A stretch of DNA of 64,000 nucleotides from contig JAJOHG010000050.1 in assembly GCA_021029095.1 (NCBI GenBank), positions 62,001-126,000 of the forward strand, given 5' to 3'. This document shows positions 43,995-54,618 of this stretch, one piece after another. The number at the start of each line of letters is the position of its first letter. Within the stretch, counting starts at the first letter, position 1. The stretch is from Phellopilus nigrolimitatus (taxonomy: Eukaryota > Basidiomycota > Agaricomycetes > Hymenochaetales > Hymenochaetaceae). The notes under the pieces are model-generated. The model worked only from the letters and a program-made list of their open reading frames with translations. It searched no databases and was not told the DNA's origin. The translations under genes were made by a program, and so were the position numbers.

Positions 43995-45300
43995 GGCCAC
44001 CGCGACACTGGCTTTGCACAGCTCAACATTTCTCCAACCTCGAGGCTATCCTCTTCATTGAGGACATCCACAACCTCCTTAACATCGCAAAGAAGCCCCC
44101 TGCTCAGCCGTGATGACCAATTACTACGAAAAGCTCACATGCCTCTTTTCGATAAGCAAGAACGCACCGTTCCATGCTGCAGCATGGGCGCAATCTTACA
44201 CCCGTACGGGACTCCTCAAAGAAGCTGTACGTCCACTTCGGTTTAAAAACATTGTTTATAGTACTGACTTATGCGACTTGAAATTGTCATGCAAGTTTCG
44301 TAAGTTTGCTTTAGAATCTTCTACAACATCTTGGAGGTCACATTTGATCCACTCACTCTGTACAGCGCCGTCGCACCTCTTAAGGAGTTCTTGTCTGACA
44401 CGAACTATGTATCTTATCTCCCGCTCCTCCAGCGTGCGCTCCTCTCGTGTTTCCTCGCGCAGCTTGCGCGGGTCTACTCGACCATGCAGATCACGCAGCT
44501 TTCGACTTTGTTTCGCCCCTTGAGGACTCCTTCGAAGGTGCATATGGCTCTGGCCAGTGGAGGCCTTCCTTATGAGCTGCACGCGCCGCGAAAACATACG
44601 TGTGCGTATCACCGCGTGTCCGGGAACCTTGCCTTCATTGACAAGGCCTTTGGTAGCACGGTTGTGGGCCTGGCTACGCCATCCGCTCTCAATAAGTCCA
44701 TTTTAGCCATACACAGGCGAACTCATGTGCACGCGCCGCAGCGGCATCGCAACGAGCCTGCACAATGCAATCGGGGCTATTGCTCCGTCTGAGCCTGCAC
44801 CCGCTGCCATGGACAACAGCGCGGCCCAGGGAACGTTCGCACTGCTTGTTGCTGCTGCAAACACGAAACATAAGGCCCTGAAAGTGCGGCGTGATATTGT
44901 CGCTCGCCGCCGGGGGCTTGTGTCTGAGCTATCGGTGAGAAAGAAGAAGGAAGAGGCCAGTCGTCATACGGAGGCCAGCAGGCGTGAAAAAGATGAGCAG
45001 GCGAAGCGCACACTCAGGAATATCTGGCGGAAGGAACAGGATCGCATTCGGCGCGATATCGAGAATGTCGAGAAGGAAGAGGCTCGATAGCTTGCGCACA
45101 GCTTGAAGGAGAAGAACATCCTCAAGGCCGATGTCGACGTAAGAGTTCTTTCTTTCTATGTCTCTGGCTTACAATACTCTTGCAAGAAGCGGGCAGACTG
45201 AACACTCATGCGACTGTAAGTGCAGCAGTTCAAGAAAAGAAAGAGCAAGTCAAGCGCCTTCGCATCGTCGCTAAGCACCACGACACACTAGGTATGTGAC
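43995..45300 (+). pseudogene. eIF3a (TIF32) remnant
   Basis: Plus-strand pieces in order: LEAILFIEDIHNLLNIAKK, MTNYYEKLTCLFSISK, NAPFHAAAWAQSYTRTGLL. After an intron come ILEVTFDPLTLYSAVAPL, LPLLQRALLSCFLAQLARVY and STMQITQLSTL. The charged coiled-coil tail then reads KKKEEASRHTEASRREKDEQ, EQDRIRRDIENVEKEEAR-stop and LAHSLKEKNILKADVD. This is the PCI region and helical tail of translation initiation factor 3 subunit a. Frameshifts lie between NYYEKL and the preceding exon and around 44530-44720, and the N-terminus is missing. Confidence 0.8.
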
Positions 45301-45689
45301 CAAAGGAGTAGACATTGTTCATGCAGTCTGTGCTGGCCCCGAATCCTGCGGCGAGCATGTTGCACAAGGAGTTGACCATGCTTCTGCCAGTGTGACGACA
45401 TAGGTAGATTAGTCGTGTGTATTAGATATAGTAACTTTGAAATTTGAATTTATACATATCCTCATATTAAAACGACTGTCTGAACAGTAGGAGAGCTTGA
45501 ATGAACAAATAGAATGTGCAGAATGTGTGGAAAGCCTCAGGATAGCTGAAGATTGTCCGGTCGAGATGTCCGGAACAGGAACAGGTATTGAATATTTTTT
45601 GGAATCCGACAGAATAGAATTTTCCTGGATCCCTGAGATCCCGCCCATTCTGGGCGATTCCAGACAGGAGGTTTGTCCTGATGCCCTCA

Positions 45690-46665
45690 TTCCATGAAAG
45701 ACGAACTTGGACTTCGCAACTTCTACGGGCGAGTTTGTGCTCTTCGCGGAGTCAACCCTCACGGGGGTACCGCACCCACAGAGGAGCACGAGAAGCCACA
45801 GCTGAAGAAGGGTCTCACGAGCATACTCGAAGGTACGGGCTCAGAGAAGTGCAAGTGTATCCTCGCTGCGGTTTTCTACTTACAATGTGGTTCCTTATGA
45901 TTTGTCTGCAGGTTGAATAACCCGGAGGAGGGCACGATGTCTCATGCGATTTTCGTCCGCATGTTGTGGGAGTACCTTATGGAGGTCAACGCGCTCGACG
46001 ATGAGGTGCTGCAGGAGAAGCTTCGTCACGAACACTTCGAGGTGTAAGCTATCTTATCTATAACCGAGCATTTGTTTTATATTTCTGACATGGATAACGG
46101 ATCAGGTCCCAGGAAATGCTCGTTGAGATGGCGCACATGAAGTACATACAGGAGCTGTGTCATACGGGAGTGAGTTCATTGCGCAGGGCTCGGCAAAAAC
46201 GGATACTATGTCGAAGAAAAAGAGATCCATCGTCTTTAATATTAGAATTCTAGGATCGAGAACAGGTCGTAAAGGTGTTAAAGCTGCACGTAAAGTGGAT
46301 ATGCAAGGACGACGAGGCGCAGCTCATCCTGTTCACTGCCCTGGGCCTGATTGAATACGTTCGTACGTTCCTCTATTCTATTTTACTCGACCTGTTGCCT
46401 GACTCGTCCGTGCCAGCAACACCAAGCTCACGGCAAAGGCGCTCGTGGAGTAGGTCAAGTCGCACGCAGACGAGCTGTACGCGTCCCCGCAGGGCTGGTG
46501 TACGTTACTATACCTGCTCGTCCTGCATGTGCCGCGTTACTTCACGCCCACGCAGAGCGCGTGCCTCGCCAATCGCCGAGACTGGCGCACGCCGCACGCG
46601 CACGAGCAAAAAGGACGCAGCCCTCCCCGCCGCTCGTTGCGCTCCTCGAGAACACTAGTCAGTTT
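45690..46665 (+). pseudogene. PUF6/PUM3 (CPL-domain Pumilio-like) remnant
   Basis: Exon pieces read KDELGLRNFYGRVCALRG, LKKGLTSILEG, then NNPEEGTMSHAIFVRMLWEY and LMEVNALDDEVLQEKL. These are followed by SQEMLVEMAHMK, FIAQGSAKTD, VVKVLKLHVKWICKDDEAQ, LILFTALG, NTKLTAKALVE-stop and HADELYASPQGW. RTSKKDAAL comes near the end. The arrangement matches the nucleolar Pumilio-like ribosome-biogenesis factor PUF6/PUM3 through its CPL region. Introns (for example GTAAGCTATC at 46045) persist as DNA. Frameshifts and an in-frame stop after ALVE disable it. Confidence 0.75.
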
Positions 46666-46989
46666 GACCAGGTATCTTGTGTTGCGGATTTAGTTACCAT
46701 TGCCTCTGCCAGCTTAACTCATTCAAAAAAAAAAAAAAGCATAACTTGTATTCCTCATTTATCTAGAATACATGTATTCTGATATACGCCAAAGCAAATG
46801 CAAGAATTACAGCTGGTTGAGAAATCGTAGGCGGATTGCATTTTTTCTCTACAGTAGCTTGCTTAGAAACACAACATAGTTTTATTACTCTACAGCCAGC
46901 ATTACTTCCTGATTTAGATAGAGAGCCGGCCTATGCGTGACTTGTGTGTGATGCATCTAACCCTCCTCTCGTGCCTGACTCATCGTGCA

Positions 46990-47690
46990 GAGTCGAGCGA
47001 GGTGTCATTCTTCGCCGCGAAAAAGAAGAGTGTGCAGTGGCTCGATTATCTCTCCGTTCGCATGCTGCGCGTGTGCGCGAACGCCCGTTTTGCGCCGTCG
47101 CGCTCGAGGACGGCGAGCTGCATGTGTACTTGCCCACGCGCAGATGGTGCGTTCCTGCTCTCCTCTTTTTTCCATCTCGTTATTCAGCCGATACATACAC
47201 GCAGGATCATGCCGACGTTCGCACTCAGCGCGCCAGCTGCGTTCCTCAACGCGGCAAAGAATTTCCTCATGGCGGTAACTACCGCGGGCCAGGTCCTTGT
47301 CTGGTGCGCGCGAGCTTCACTTTACGATTTCTAATTTTTTTTAAACTCCTTAATGAAATGTAGGAGTACGAAGACAGCCACTGCCGCACACGGGCACCTC
47401 TCTCCTCCCCCTGCTCGCATCCCTGCTTGCATTCACGCCGCCCTCCCCGAACAACCCGCTCGGCTCCGCCCCCACCGTACTCTCCGTGTCGGTCCGACCG
47501 AACGACGCGGCACTCGCGCACCTCAGCAAGGGCGCGGCACTCGGCTACGACGCGCCGCTGCAGCGCTAAGTGCTCGTCGGCAAGACCTGGTGGGCGCGCG
47601 GGTCCACGTGCTGGAAGGGCTACTAGTACGCGTCGTACGGGCTTCCGGGTGAGCAGGCGAATGCGCCCACTATGTAAAATGGCTCCTTGG
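46990..47690 (+). pseudogene. HIRA (HIR complex) C-terminal-region remnant
   Basis: Plus-strand reading gives RPFCAVALEDGELHVYLPTRR, an intron with a CGCAG acceptor at about 47203, then IMPTFALSAPAAFLNAAKNF and LMAVTTAGQVLVW. A second intron (about 47305-47362) follows. Then come NNPLGSAPTVLSVSVRPN, LAHLSKGAALGYDAPLQR-stop and KTWWARGS. These correspond to the PC-FL---KNFLM-IT--G-LYVW and WWA-GS blocks of the histone chaperone HIRA/Hir. Frames alternate and a stop follows APLQR, so the copy is non-functional. Confidence 0.7.
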
Positions 47691-47784
47691 CGTACTCATA
47701 ACTAAAAAACCTCTTTTCTCTTTTTAAATATAATTCTTTCTATGCCTGCGCTGCTTGTCGCCTGGCAAAAATCTGAAAACGACA

Positions 47785-48610
47785 TCCAGAGATGTACGGC
47801 CGCTCCGCCGTGCGGCGCGCATCACGTATCGCGAATCTGGGCTGCTACGCGATGTCCGCGCAGCTCCTCCTCGGGCCGCTCGTCAAGGCCGGGCTCGTGC
47901 CGCCGGGCGTCTGGCTGACCGTCTTCGAGCTCTCAGGCTACAGCGGTGCGGACACCGTCGCGTGTGAGAAGGATTCGTCCGGGCGCCCCACGACCGAGCC
48001 GAATGTCTCGCCAGTGTCTCTGCGCCACGAGGTGCCGCTTGGCCTCGCGCTCGAGGATGTGGTATCCTCGAGCGCGAGGCCAAGCGGCACCTCGTGGCGC
48101 TCCTCCCCGCCGCGCTCGCGGGCGAGATGAAGGTAGCATTTGTGCCGTCCGTCGCGCTGTGGTTCAGCGGGATACTCAGTGTGCTCTCTGTGCCGCTTAG
48201 CAGGAAGGTCGCTGCGCGCGAGGTAAGGGCGCTCTACAATGAGATGTACACGGGCGAGCACCTGATCACTGTGGGCGCGGTGGTGCTGGGTCTCGCGGAT
48301 GTCGAAAAAAAGCACGGCCGGACGGTCGGCGGGTACCAGGTGCATAGCGAGGGCGGGAGGTTCGTCGTTGTGATGCGTAGTCACGGGTTTCTTTTATTCA
48401 TGCTGCCTAGAGTGGGGCTTATGTTTCTTTCTTCAGGGTGGACTGGATAACCTGCTGAAGGGAGCAACGACACAATTCCTTCAAGTATATCTTTCCCTGT
48501 GCCCACATGCGCTGCAGTACTGATCACACCACTGCCTTCCTGTCACTCGCAGAATGTGAACCTGGCTCTGGGGTACGACGAGCATGCTGGTATCCCCGTC
48601 ACTTGATCTC
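47785..48610 (+). pseudogene. ARG5,6 (N-acetyl-gamma-glutamyl-phosphate reductase) fragment
   Basis: Reading gives MYGRSAVRRASRIANLGCYA, QLLLGPLVKAGLVPPGVW, ELSGYSGADTV, then after a large palindrome LEREAKRHLVALL and FVPSVALWFSGILSVLSVPL. KVAAREVRALYNEMYTGEHL, DVEKKHGRTVGGYQVHSEGG, GLDNLLKGATTQFLQ and NVNLALGYDEHAGIP follow. This is the C-terminal reductase half of the bifunctional mitochondrial arginine-biosynthesis protein. The active-site Cys of NPGCYAT survives as NLGCYAM. Two introns persist (acceptors TTCTTCAG at 48436 and CTCGCAG at 48552). The kinase half is absent. Confidence 0.8.
48022..48100. repeat. Perfect 37-bp-arm palindrome
   Basis: 48022-48058 and 48064-48100 are exact reverse complements separated by GTGGT. 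The right arm encodes the expected ARG5,6 residues (LEREAKRHL), so the left arm is an inverted duplication that replaced the normal upstream sequence. It would form a very stable hairpin. Confidence 0.95.
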
Positions 48611-49308
48611 AATCATGCAGAATAAATTGCCTTTGCTGAATACGCGGAGTTTTATTAACGCCTACACGGTACTTATATATAAACCGCGTGCTTGCGCGTG
48701 GAATGGAAGACATGTTGACGAGCTGAATGTACACTGTTCGCTGTTGCGAAACATTGGTAAGACACATATATGAACCATATCGTCACTTTTCTTGCAGGAC
48801 CAGAACCTCGAGTGTAGCCTAGATGTTTACCTTGAAACACAACATGATGTATTTACTGGGCCAAACTATGATTTTCAAAATATGATTTTACAGCGCAAGT
48901 GCGTACGGAACAGCTAAAGACTACATCACCACGGAAAGAAGCTGCTTTATTGCACATATCTGGAATTGCGCATATTTGTAATCTAGTCGTAGAAGACCAG
49001 CGCGCGAAGCTCGATGGACTGACGCAGCGATGTGTCTGTCAACGTCGTGGAGTTGCGATACGGTGTATGGAGTGTGCACCGCGACGTTCCCGTCGTCTAT
49101 CGAGCCAAAGCTGCAGATGAATTTGCAAAGGATCTGCTGTCTAGCGGTTCTGGTTGGACGCACCACTTGATGAGCAGACGCAATATCAAATATACTTCCA
49201 TCTTGCACTACAGATGTCGTTTCTGTGAGTGGCTGTAGGGCTCTCCATATTAATATGTACTTCGTTATTAATCCCAGCTGTGCAAAGCAATAGTTTCTCT
49301 TTCGTCAT
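48611..49308. other. Intergenic, no gene recognised
   Basis: AT-rich sequence with short frames on both strands at 48899-49238. I recognise no domain and could fit no splice structure. Confidence 0.4.
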
Positions 49309-49334
49309 TTGATGCCTGTATACTAGCCATGTAC

Positions 49335-49792
49335 TTTCAAAATGCACTTTCTAGCCGATCTATGAAATCAGGCAGTGCATACATGCTCTCAGAAGGTGCC
49401 CAAACATCTTGAATTTTTGCAGCTTCAGTTTTGGAGATATTGACATGGTTGCTTTTGCAGAGCACTTATATAGATGCCCTTTAGATATTACAAGTTCTAC
49501 TTTTTTGCAGGAAATTGATGGCAAGGTGCAATTCACCAAGTATTTGGGCAGCAGAAACCCAAAAAACAAAGACCAGATAGATTCATGTATGGAAGGCTAT
49601 TGCAATATGTAATTAAAAAAGTAAGACTTATACCCACTCAATGGCAGTTATCTAAGTACTCTGCAAAAACAACCATGTCAATAGCTCCAAAACTGAAGCT
49701 GCAAAAATTCAAGATGTTTGGACACCTTCTGAGAGCATGTATGCACTGCCTGATTTCATAGATCGGCACATCCATTCTAGAAAGTGCATTTT
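49335..49792. mobile_element. Inverted-repeat element with ~130-bp arms
   Basis: Left arm about 49339-49476 (AAATGCACTTTCTAG, then GATCTATGAAATCAGGCAG, TTTTTGCAGCTTCAGTTTTG). The right arm, about 49655-49790, is its reverse complement with a few substitutions and a ~10-base insertion near the outer end. The loop has a frame reading LQEIDGKVQFTKYLGSRN. I could not fix a target duplication. It is probably a MITE. Confidence 0.75.
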
Positions 49793-50020
49793 TTTTATAC
49801 ATCAGATGCTAGGTACAGTATATACAATCATTTAGCAACTTGAATGAAAGGAAAATTTGTAGAATTGAGTGAGCAACATATTTTCGAAGCCCTGAGGCCA
49901 AAAAAGTTGATATTTCGAACTCCGCCAACAATTATGAAAACGGCAATAATAGAAAATTCATCCCAATAGAGGTCTTTTGCTTTCAATCCGAGGTGCGATC
50001 TGCTCTGATTGAGAATGAAC

Positions 50021-50295
50021 GTAGAAAGTGAGGAGGATCGACATTGACTACCTAAAATGGAAATGCATTCCCATCCGCTCGTAGAGAGCCGTTTGAACTT
50101 AGCAACGTGCCTGTACTCCTTTTTCATGACACAAATGCAACTCGATTCACCCCCAAAAAATCGTTTTCCTGGCACTATAAAATCTGGATCTTCTAACTCT
50201 CAAGTTGCAGAGCTTGAAAAACTGCCTTGGTCGATACAGTGTTGGCAAAAATTTCCATTTTCGGTAACCAAATGTCGATCCTACTCACTTTCTAC
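50021..50295. repeat. Shorter inverted repeat, ~45-bp arms
   Basis: GTAGAAAGTGAGGAGGATCG (50021) pairs with the reverse complement of CGATCCTACTCACTTTCTAC (50276-50295). Similarity continues inward to an AAAATGGAAAT motif. The arms are imperfect. It may be the remains of a small element. Confidence 0.6.
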
Positions 50296-50600
50296 ATCCA
50301 CCTGAACGTCCATTGAAAATAAGCGAGTGGCGTGTGAAGTAGCAACTGATGCTTAGCCGAAAAGATGGACGGCAGTCAGCAAACTTGTCACGCATCGGAT
50401 CCAACTACAGTCGACGCTGCCTAAAACGGAGAAAACGAGTCAGAGTTTCCATTTTAAGCGGAGCCGATCGCTTACAAAGCACATTTTATACATCCACAGT
50501 ATCTTTGCTTGTCCTCCATTAAATTATAGCTTAGCATTATGTATGTTCACCGTGAGGATTCAATGGCTAGTAAATGCCTCATTTGGCATTGCAACTCCTA

Positions 50601-50865
50601 CAGGTGGATTTAAAAAGTTACGGACCGGCCGAAAAAGGAAGGTGTGTCGACGCGCGTCAAAATTGTGGATCTCACTGCTCATATGTGATAGAAAATCTCG
50701 ACGCACCAAATAAAAACCTCATAATCATTGAGGTTCTTGTTGATTTGTTCCGCAGTCAAGCCGCAGGAGCCACACCCTTGAAAAAACTGGCATTGCAAGG
50801 GTGCTCAAGAGCTGGCACAAACAATTTCCTTTTTCGGCCGGTCCGTAACTTATTAAATCCACCTG
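50601..50865. mobile_element. 265-bp Tc1/mariner-like MITE, TA flanked
   Basis: Forty-base inverted ends starting CAGGTGGATTTAA differ at one position (50601-50640 against 50826-50865). TA dinucleotides flank the element at 50599-50600 and 50866-50867. The shared GTTACGGACCGGCCG block is identical at both ends. There is no coding capacity; an open frame spanning it is incidental. Confidence 0.88.
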
Positions 50866-51809
50866 TAGAGGACACGATGGTGGCGGCAGTGGCAGCAAGA
50901 CTAATTTTTATGGTAGGTGTTACATTGTGTTACGCTGTGCAGTGCGCTGAGACGGCGAACTTTCTATGATTATTAATGCAGCCCATTTTATGTAGGTTAT
51001 GCCGAGATATCGAAGCCCGGCACAGAGCCTGCTAAGCGAGCAAGGTCTGATTGATACAAGCGCAGCCTCGGATTGATATTTGGCCCTCGGATTGATAGCA
51101 AAAGACCTCTAATGTGAGTGTGTCCACAACCCGTGCCCCCGCACCCGCACCCGCCGCCGCCGCCACCGCCTCCAGCCTCCAGCCCCGACCTCAGACAGCG
51201 CGCAGACCAATCGATCAAGACGAAACACAGCACACCCGCTCCCGCTCCCGACCGCATAGCATTCTCCTCTCTTCTCCTCTCTTCACCTCTCCTCTTCTCA
51301 CTTCTCTTCTGTGTGTGTGTGCGTGTTCTCTAACATGGGAGTGGACGAAAAACTCTCGGGCAGCGCCTACGCGTGCGCGCGCGCGCACGTGTGCGTAGCG
51401 TAGCATTGTAACTGTAACTATAACTGTAACATGGGAGTGGACGAAGTTCGAGCAGCGCCGGCGTGCGTGCATGCGTGCGGTGGTGTGTGCGGTGTATGTG
51501 TGCGGTGTCTTGAGTCTTTGTTTTTTTGTGGGTTTTTGTTTTTGTTTCGCGGTGTTGCGAGCGAAAGCGTGCGCGTGCGCATCGCTAGGTATTCCATTCT
51601 GTTGGTCCTTTCCCTTCCTTCCTTCCTTCCTTCTTCCTTCCTTCTTCCTCCTCCTCCTTCCTTCCCCCGCTCTTCCATCCCCACCTCCAGCTCCAACGCA
51701 AACGGAAGACCGCTCACCCCACCCCACCAGACTCCGAGCACCCCACCCCGCCACCGGCGGCGGCACGCGCCGGCTAGCGGTGGTACCTTTGCACCGGCGG
51801 GACGGGCGC
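50866..51809. other. Transition zone and 3' flank of the bZIP gene
   Basis: AT-rich repeat DNA gives way near 51 kb to GC-rich, microsatellite-bearing sequence: CCTTCCTT repeats at 51607-51660, GT and GC runs at 51300-51400. The 51.2-51.8 kb part is probably the 3' untranslated region of the bZIP gene. Confidence 0.5.
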
Positions 51810-54618
51810 CTAAGGCGCGCCGCCCTGGTACGGCGTGTGCGCCTCGCGGGCGTCCGTGTACCCACTCGCCGTCGGCGGGCGCCAGAAGAGCGGGGCGCCT
51901 GCGCCTGCGGGCGAGTATGGCGAGTGCGGTGATGGTTGTTGTTGCTGGTGCTGGTGTTGCTGGTGTTGGTGCTGTTGTCGTTGCTGTTGTTGGTGCTGCC
52001 GGTGCTGCTGCTGCTGATGCGCGTGGTGGTACTGCTGCTGCTGCGGGACGTGCAGCGGCGTGTGCAGCGGCGCGAGCCGCTGGTGCTGCGCGTGGGGGTT
52101 CGCGTTTTGGTGCTGCTGGTGCTGGTAGGGCAGCGTCGGGAAGCCCATGATGGGGCTCGGGTCCGGGCCCGTCGTGCTCGTCGGCGAGATCGAGTTCTGT
52201 AGATCAAAAACAAAAAAGGAGAATAGTGTGTGAGTAGAGCGATCGCTAGAGCAGGCAGGCGGGTTGGCGCCCCCGAGATATGCATATATGCGGGGTAAGG
52301 GAAGAGGGACTGGGGGAAGGAAGGAGGGAGGGAAGGAAAGAAAGATTGGCGCCCTTCAACGCGCATATATGCGCCCCTCTCTCTAAAAACAGAGCGGAAA
52401 AAAGGAGGGAAGAAAGGGGGAGAAAACCAAAACCAAAGACGCTCGCCGCCCTCCAACGCGCACGCCCGCGCACTCTCCCAAGGAAACGAAAAACTGTATC
52501 GGGAGGAAGTAAAACGAGAAAGCAAAAAAAAAAGAAAAAGGGAAAGAAAGAAAAGCACCATCGACCCGCCCCCACTCCCTCCCCCACTCCCACTCCCACT
52601 CCCACTCCCACTCCCACTCCCACTCCCACTCCCACTCCCACTCCCATTTCTACCGCCGCCCCCATTCCCACTCCCATTCCCATTCTGCCGCTGCTGGTGG
52701 TGATGATGATGCACATGCCCATGGTGCCCCCGCGCGCGCCCAAAGTCCTCCCCGCCCTCCTCCTCCGTCTTCACAAGCTCCATCTCAAAGCCCGCGCGCT
52801 CCCCCTGCCCCTGCCCCTGGCTGCTCCCATACACGTGCGGGCTCGGGCTCGCGAGCTGCGGCGGCTGCAAAGACGGGGGCAGGGCCGCGGACGGGTACCC
52901 CGCATACGCGCCGCGCTCGTGCTCGTGCTTCCGGAACGGGAGCGGGCGTAGGAGGACGAGCTGGTAATGCGAGTGCGTGGACACGGTCGGCGGCAGTTGC
53001 CGCCCCGCGCCGCCAGCGTGCCGCAGCGGGATCGGCAAGGGCACGTTCGACATCGCCGCGCCCGCGCCCCCCGTCCCCTGCTGCTGCTGTTGTTGGGGCG
53101 GCGCGGGCGCGCCGTACACGTATCCTGGCGGGGCGTACGCTGCCTGCGCCGGCTGCTGCTGCTGCTGCTGCTTCTGCGGGGTTCCCAGGCCCTTCATGTC
53201 CCACTTCGCGCCCGGGGGCGCGTGCAGGACCTGCAGCAGGAGGGGCGGCGTCGGGTGGCCCGGGTGCGCGCTCTGCGGCTGCGATCCCGGGTGCTGCGAG
53301 CCGCCGGTGTGTATGGTGGACACGGCCGAGGGCGGCGCGGGCGAGTGCGTGTCGAGCTGCTGCTCCGGGAGCGTGAGCGGCGGCGGCGGCGCTGCCCGAG
53401 CGAGGGGCGGGGTGCCGCCCGGCGGCGTCTGCTAATAGCGCGCGTCCGATTAGCATTTCATTTTGAGAAGGGGAAAGAATAAAATAAGATAAAGACGTAA
53501 AAAGCTTGCTTCTACACGACATCTCGGCAGTTTTCGAAGAAGGAAGAAGGAAGGGGGGGAAGACAGACAAAAGGGAAGCCAGACAAAGGGAGGAGAGAAA
53601 GAGAAGAAAACGCGATAACGCGATAAGAGAGAAAGAAAAAAAAAAGACATGCACGCTCACCAAATATACCCCGTTCGCGTTAGGCTCGCTGTCGCCGGGG
53701 CCGATGGACTGCGCGCCGGAGTTGTGGCGCCGCTTCACGCCCGCCGCGTCCGCGCTGGGGGCGGACTGCGCGCCAGATTGGCGGCGCCGCTTCACGCCCG
53801 CCGCGCCCGCGCCGGGGGAGCCGCCGTTCATGGCGTGCGCGGGGTGGTACGGCACAGGCGTGGCGGCGTACACGGCGCCGTTCATCTGCGGGGCGCCGTC
53901 GCCGAGCGGCGGGGGCGGCATGAGTAGCGCGGGAGGCTGCTGCTGCTGCTGCATGCCGAGCGGGCTCGTCGGGGGGCCGAGCGCCGGCGAGGGGAGCGCG
54001 CCCCCGCCCGCGGGCGGTGGGGCGGGCACGGGGAGCGGCGGGGCGGAGGGCCGGACGCCCATGCCCTCGAGCGTCGCCCGGAGGCTCTCGGTGTACGCGC
54101 GGAGCGCGGCGTAGTCGGCCTTGAGCGCGCAGAAGCGGGCTGCGGTGGAGGGGAGCTCGGGCGGGAGGACGAGGGCTTCTTCGAGGGAGAGGCCGAGCGC
54201 GCCGCACAGACGCTCGACGGTGTCATTGAGCTGTGGAGGACGGGCGGGCGGGGGGCGTGAGCGAGTGGACGGGCGGGTGAGTGTACGGGACGGAGGGGGG
54301 TGCGCGGGAAGGGTGAGAAGCGCGGGAAACGTAACGCGCGCGCGTGCGTGCGTGCGTGGGACGCGGGACGGCGGCGGTTTTTACGAGAGAGAAGGGACAA
54401 GGAAGGGGGGGAGATGTGAAGACGGGCGTGCTGCGCACCTGCTCTATATTCTTCTTGCGCTTCGCGCGGAAGCGGGCCTGGGCGCGGGCGTTCCTGGTGC
54501 GCTGGGGCGACTTGGGCGGGAGGGGCTGGTGGAGGTGGTCGCCCTGGTTGTCCTGGTTGTCCTGGTCATCGATGGGGCAAGAGAGGGATTTGCTGTTCTT
54601 CCGGTAATGGGGGGACAT
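51810..54618 (-). CDS. bZIP transcription factor, glutamine/proline-rich
   Basis: Exons 54439-54618, 53661-54230, 52559-53428 and 51810-52196 join in phase 0 at GT-AG sites to give 668 residues. The start is the ATG at 54616-54618 and the stop is TAG 51810-51812. Residues about 40-60 carry the basic region [14 protein letters not shown] with the N-x7-R signature. The adjoining zipper ([17 protein letters not shown]) is interrupted by the first intron. The rest is low complexity: poly-Gln, poly-Pro, a duplicated AGVKRRxxSGAQS motif, a (CACTCC)n-encoded Gly-Ser run and a His/Gln tail. I infer a nuclear DNA-binding regulator; the target is unknown. It is divergent from the Ecl1-like gene 1.2 kb away. 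There is no sign of decay. Confidence 0.82.
52570..52650. repeat. (CACTCC)n hexanucleotide microsatellite in coding sequence
   Basis: About twelve consecutive CACTCC units sit inside bZIP exon 3 and encode a Gly-Ser run on the minus strand. Unit length is a multiple of three, so length changes keep the frame. Confidence 0.9.

Noticed and set aside
50574..50969. 131-residue plus-strand frame
   Set aside because: Its centre is the 265-bp TA-flanked MITE, including both inverted ends, so the frame is incidental.
52280..52951. Long plus-strand open frame opposite the bZIP gene
   Set aside because: It is the antisense shadow of GC-rich, repeat-encoded exon and intron sequence (poly Pro-Thr from the CACTCC repeat) and crosses bZIP splice sites.
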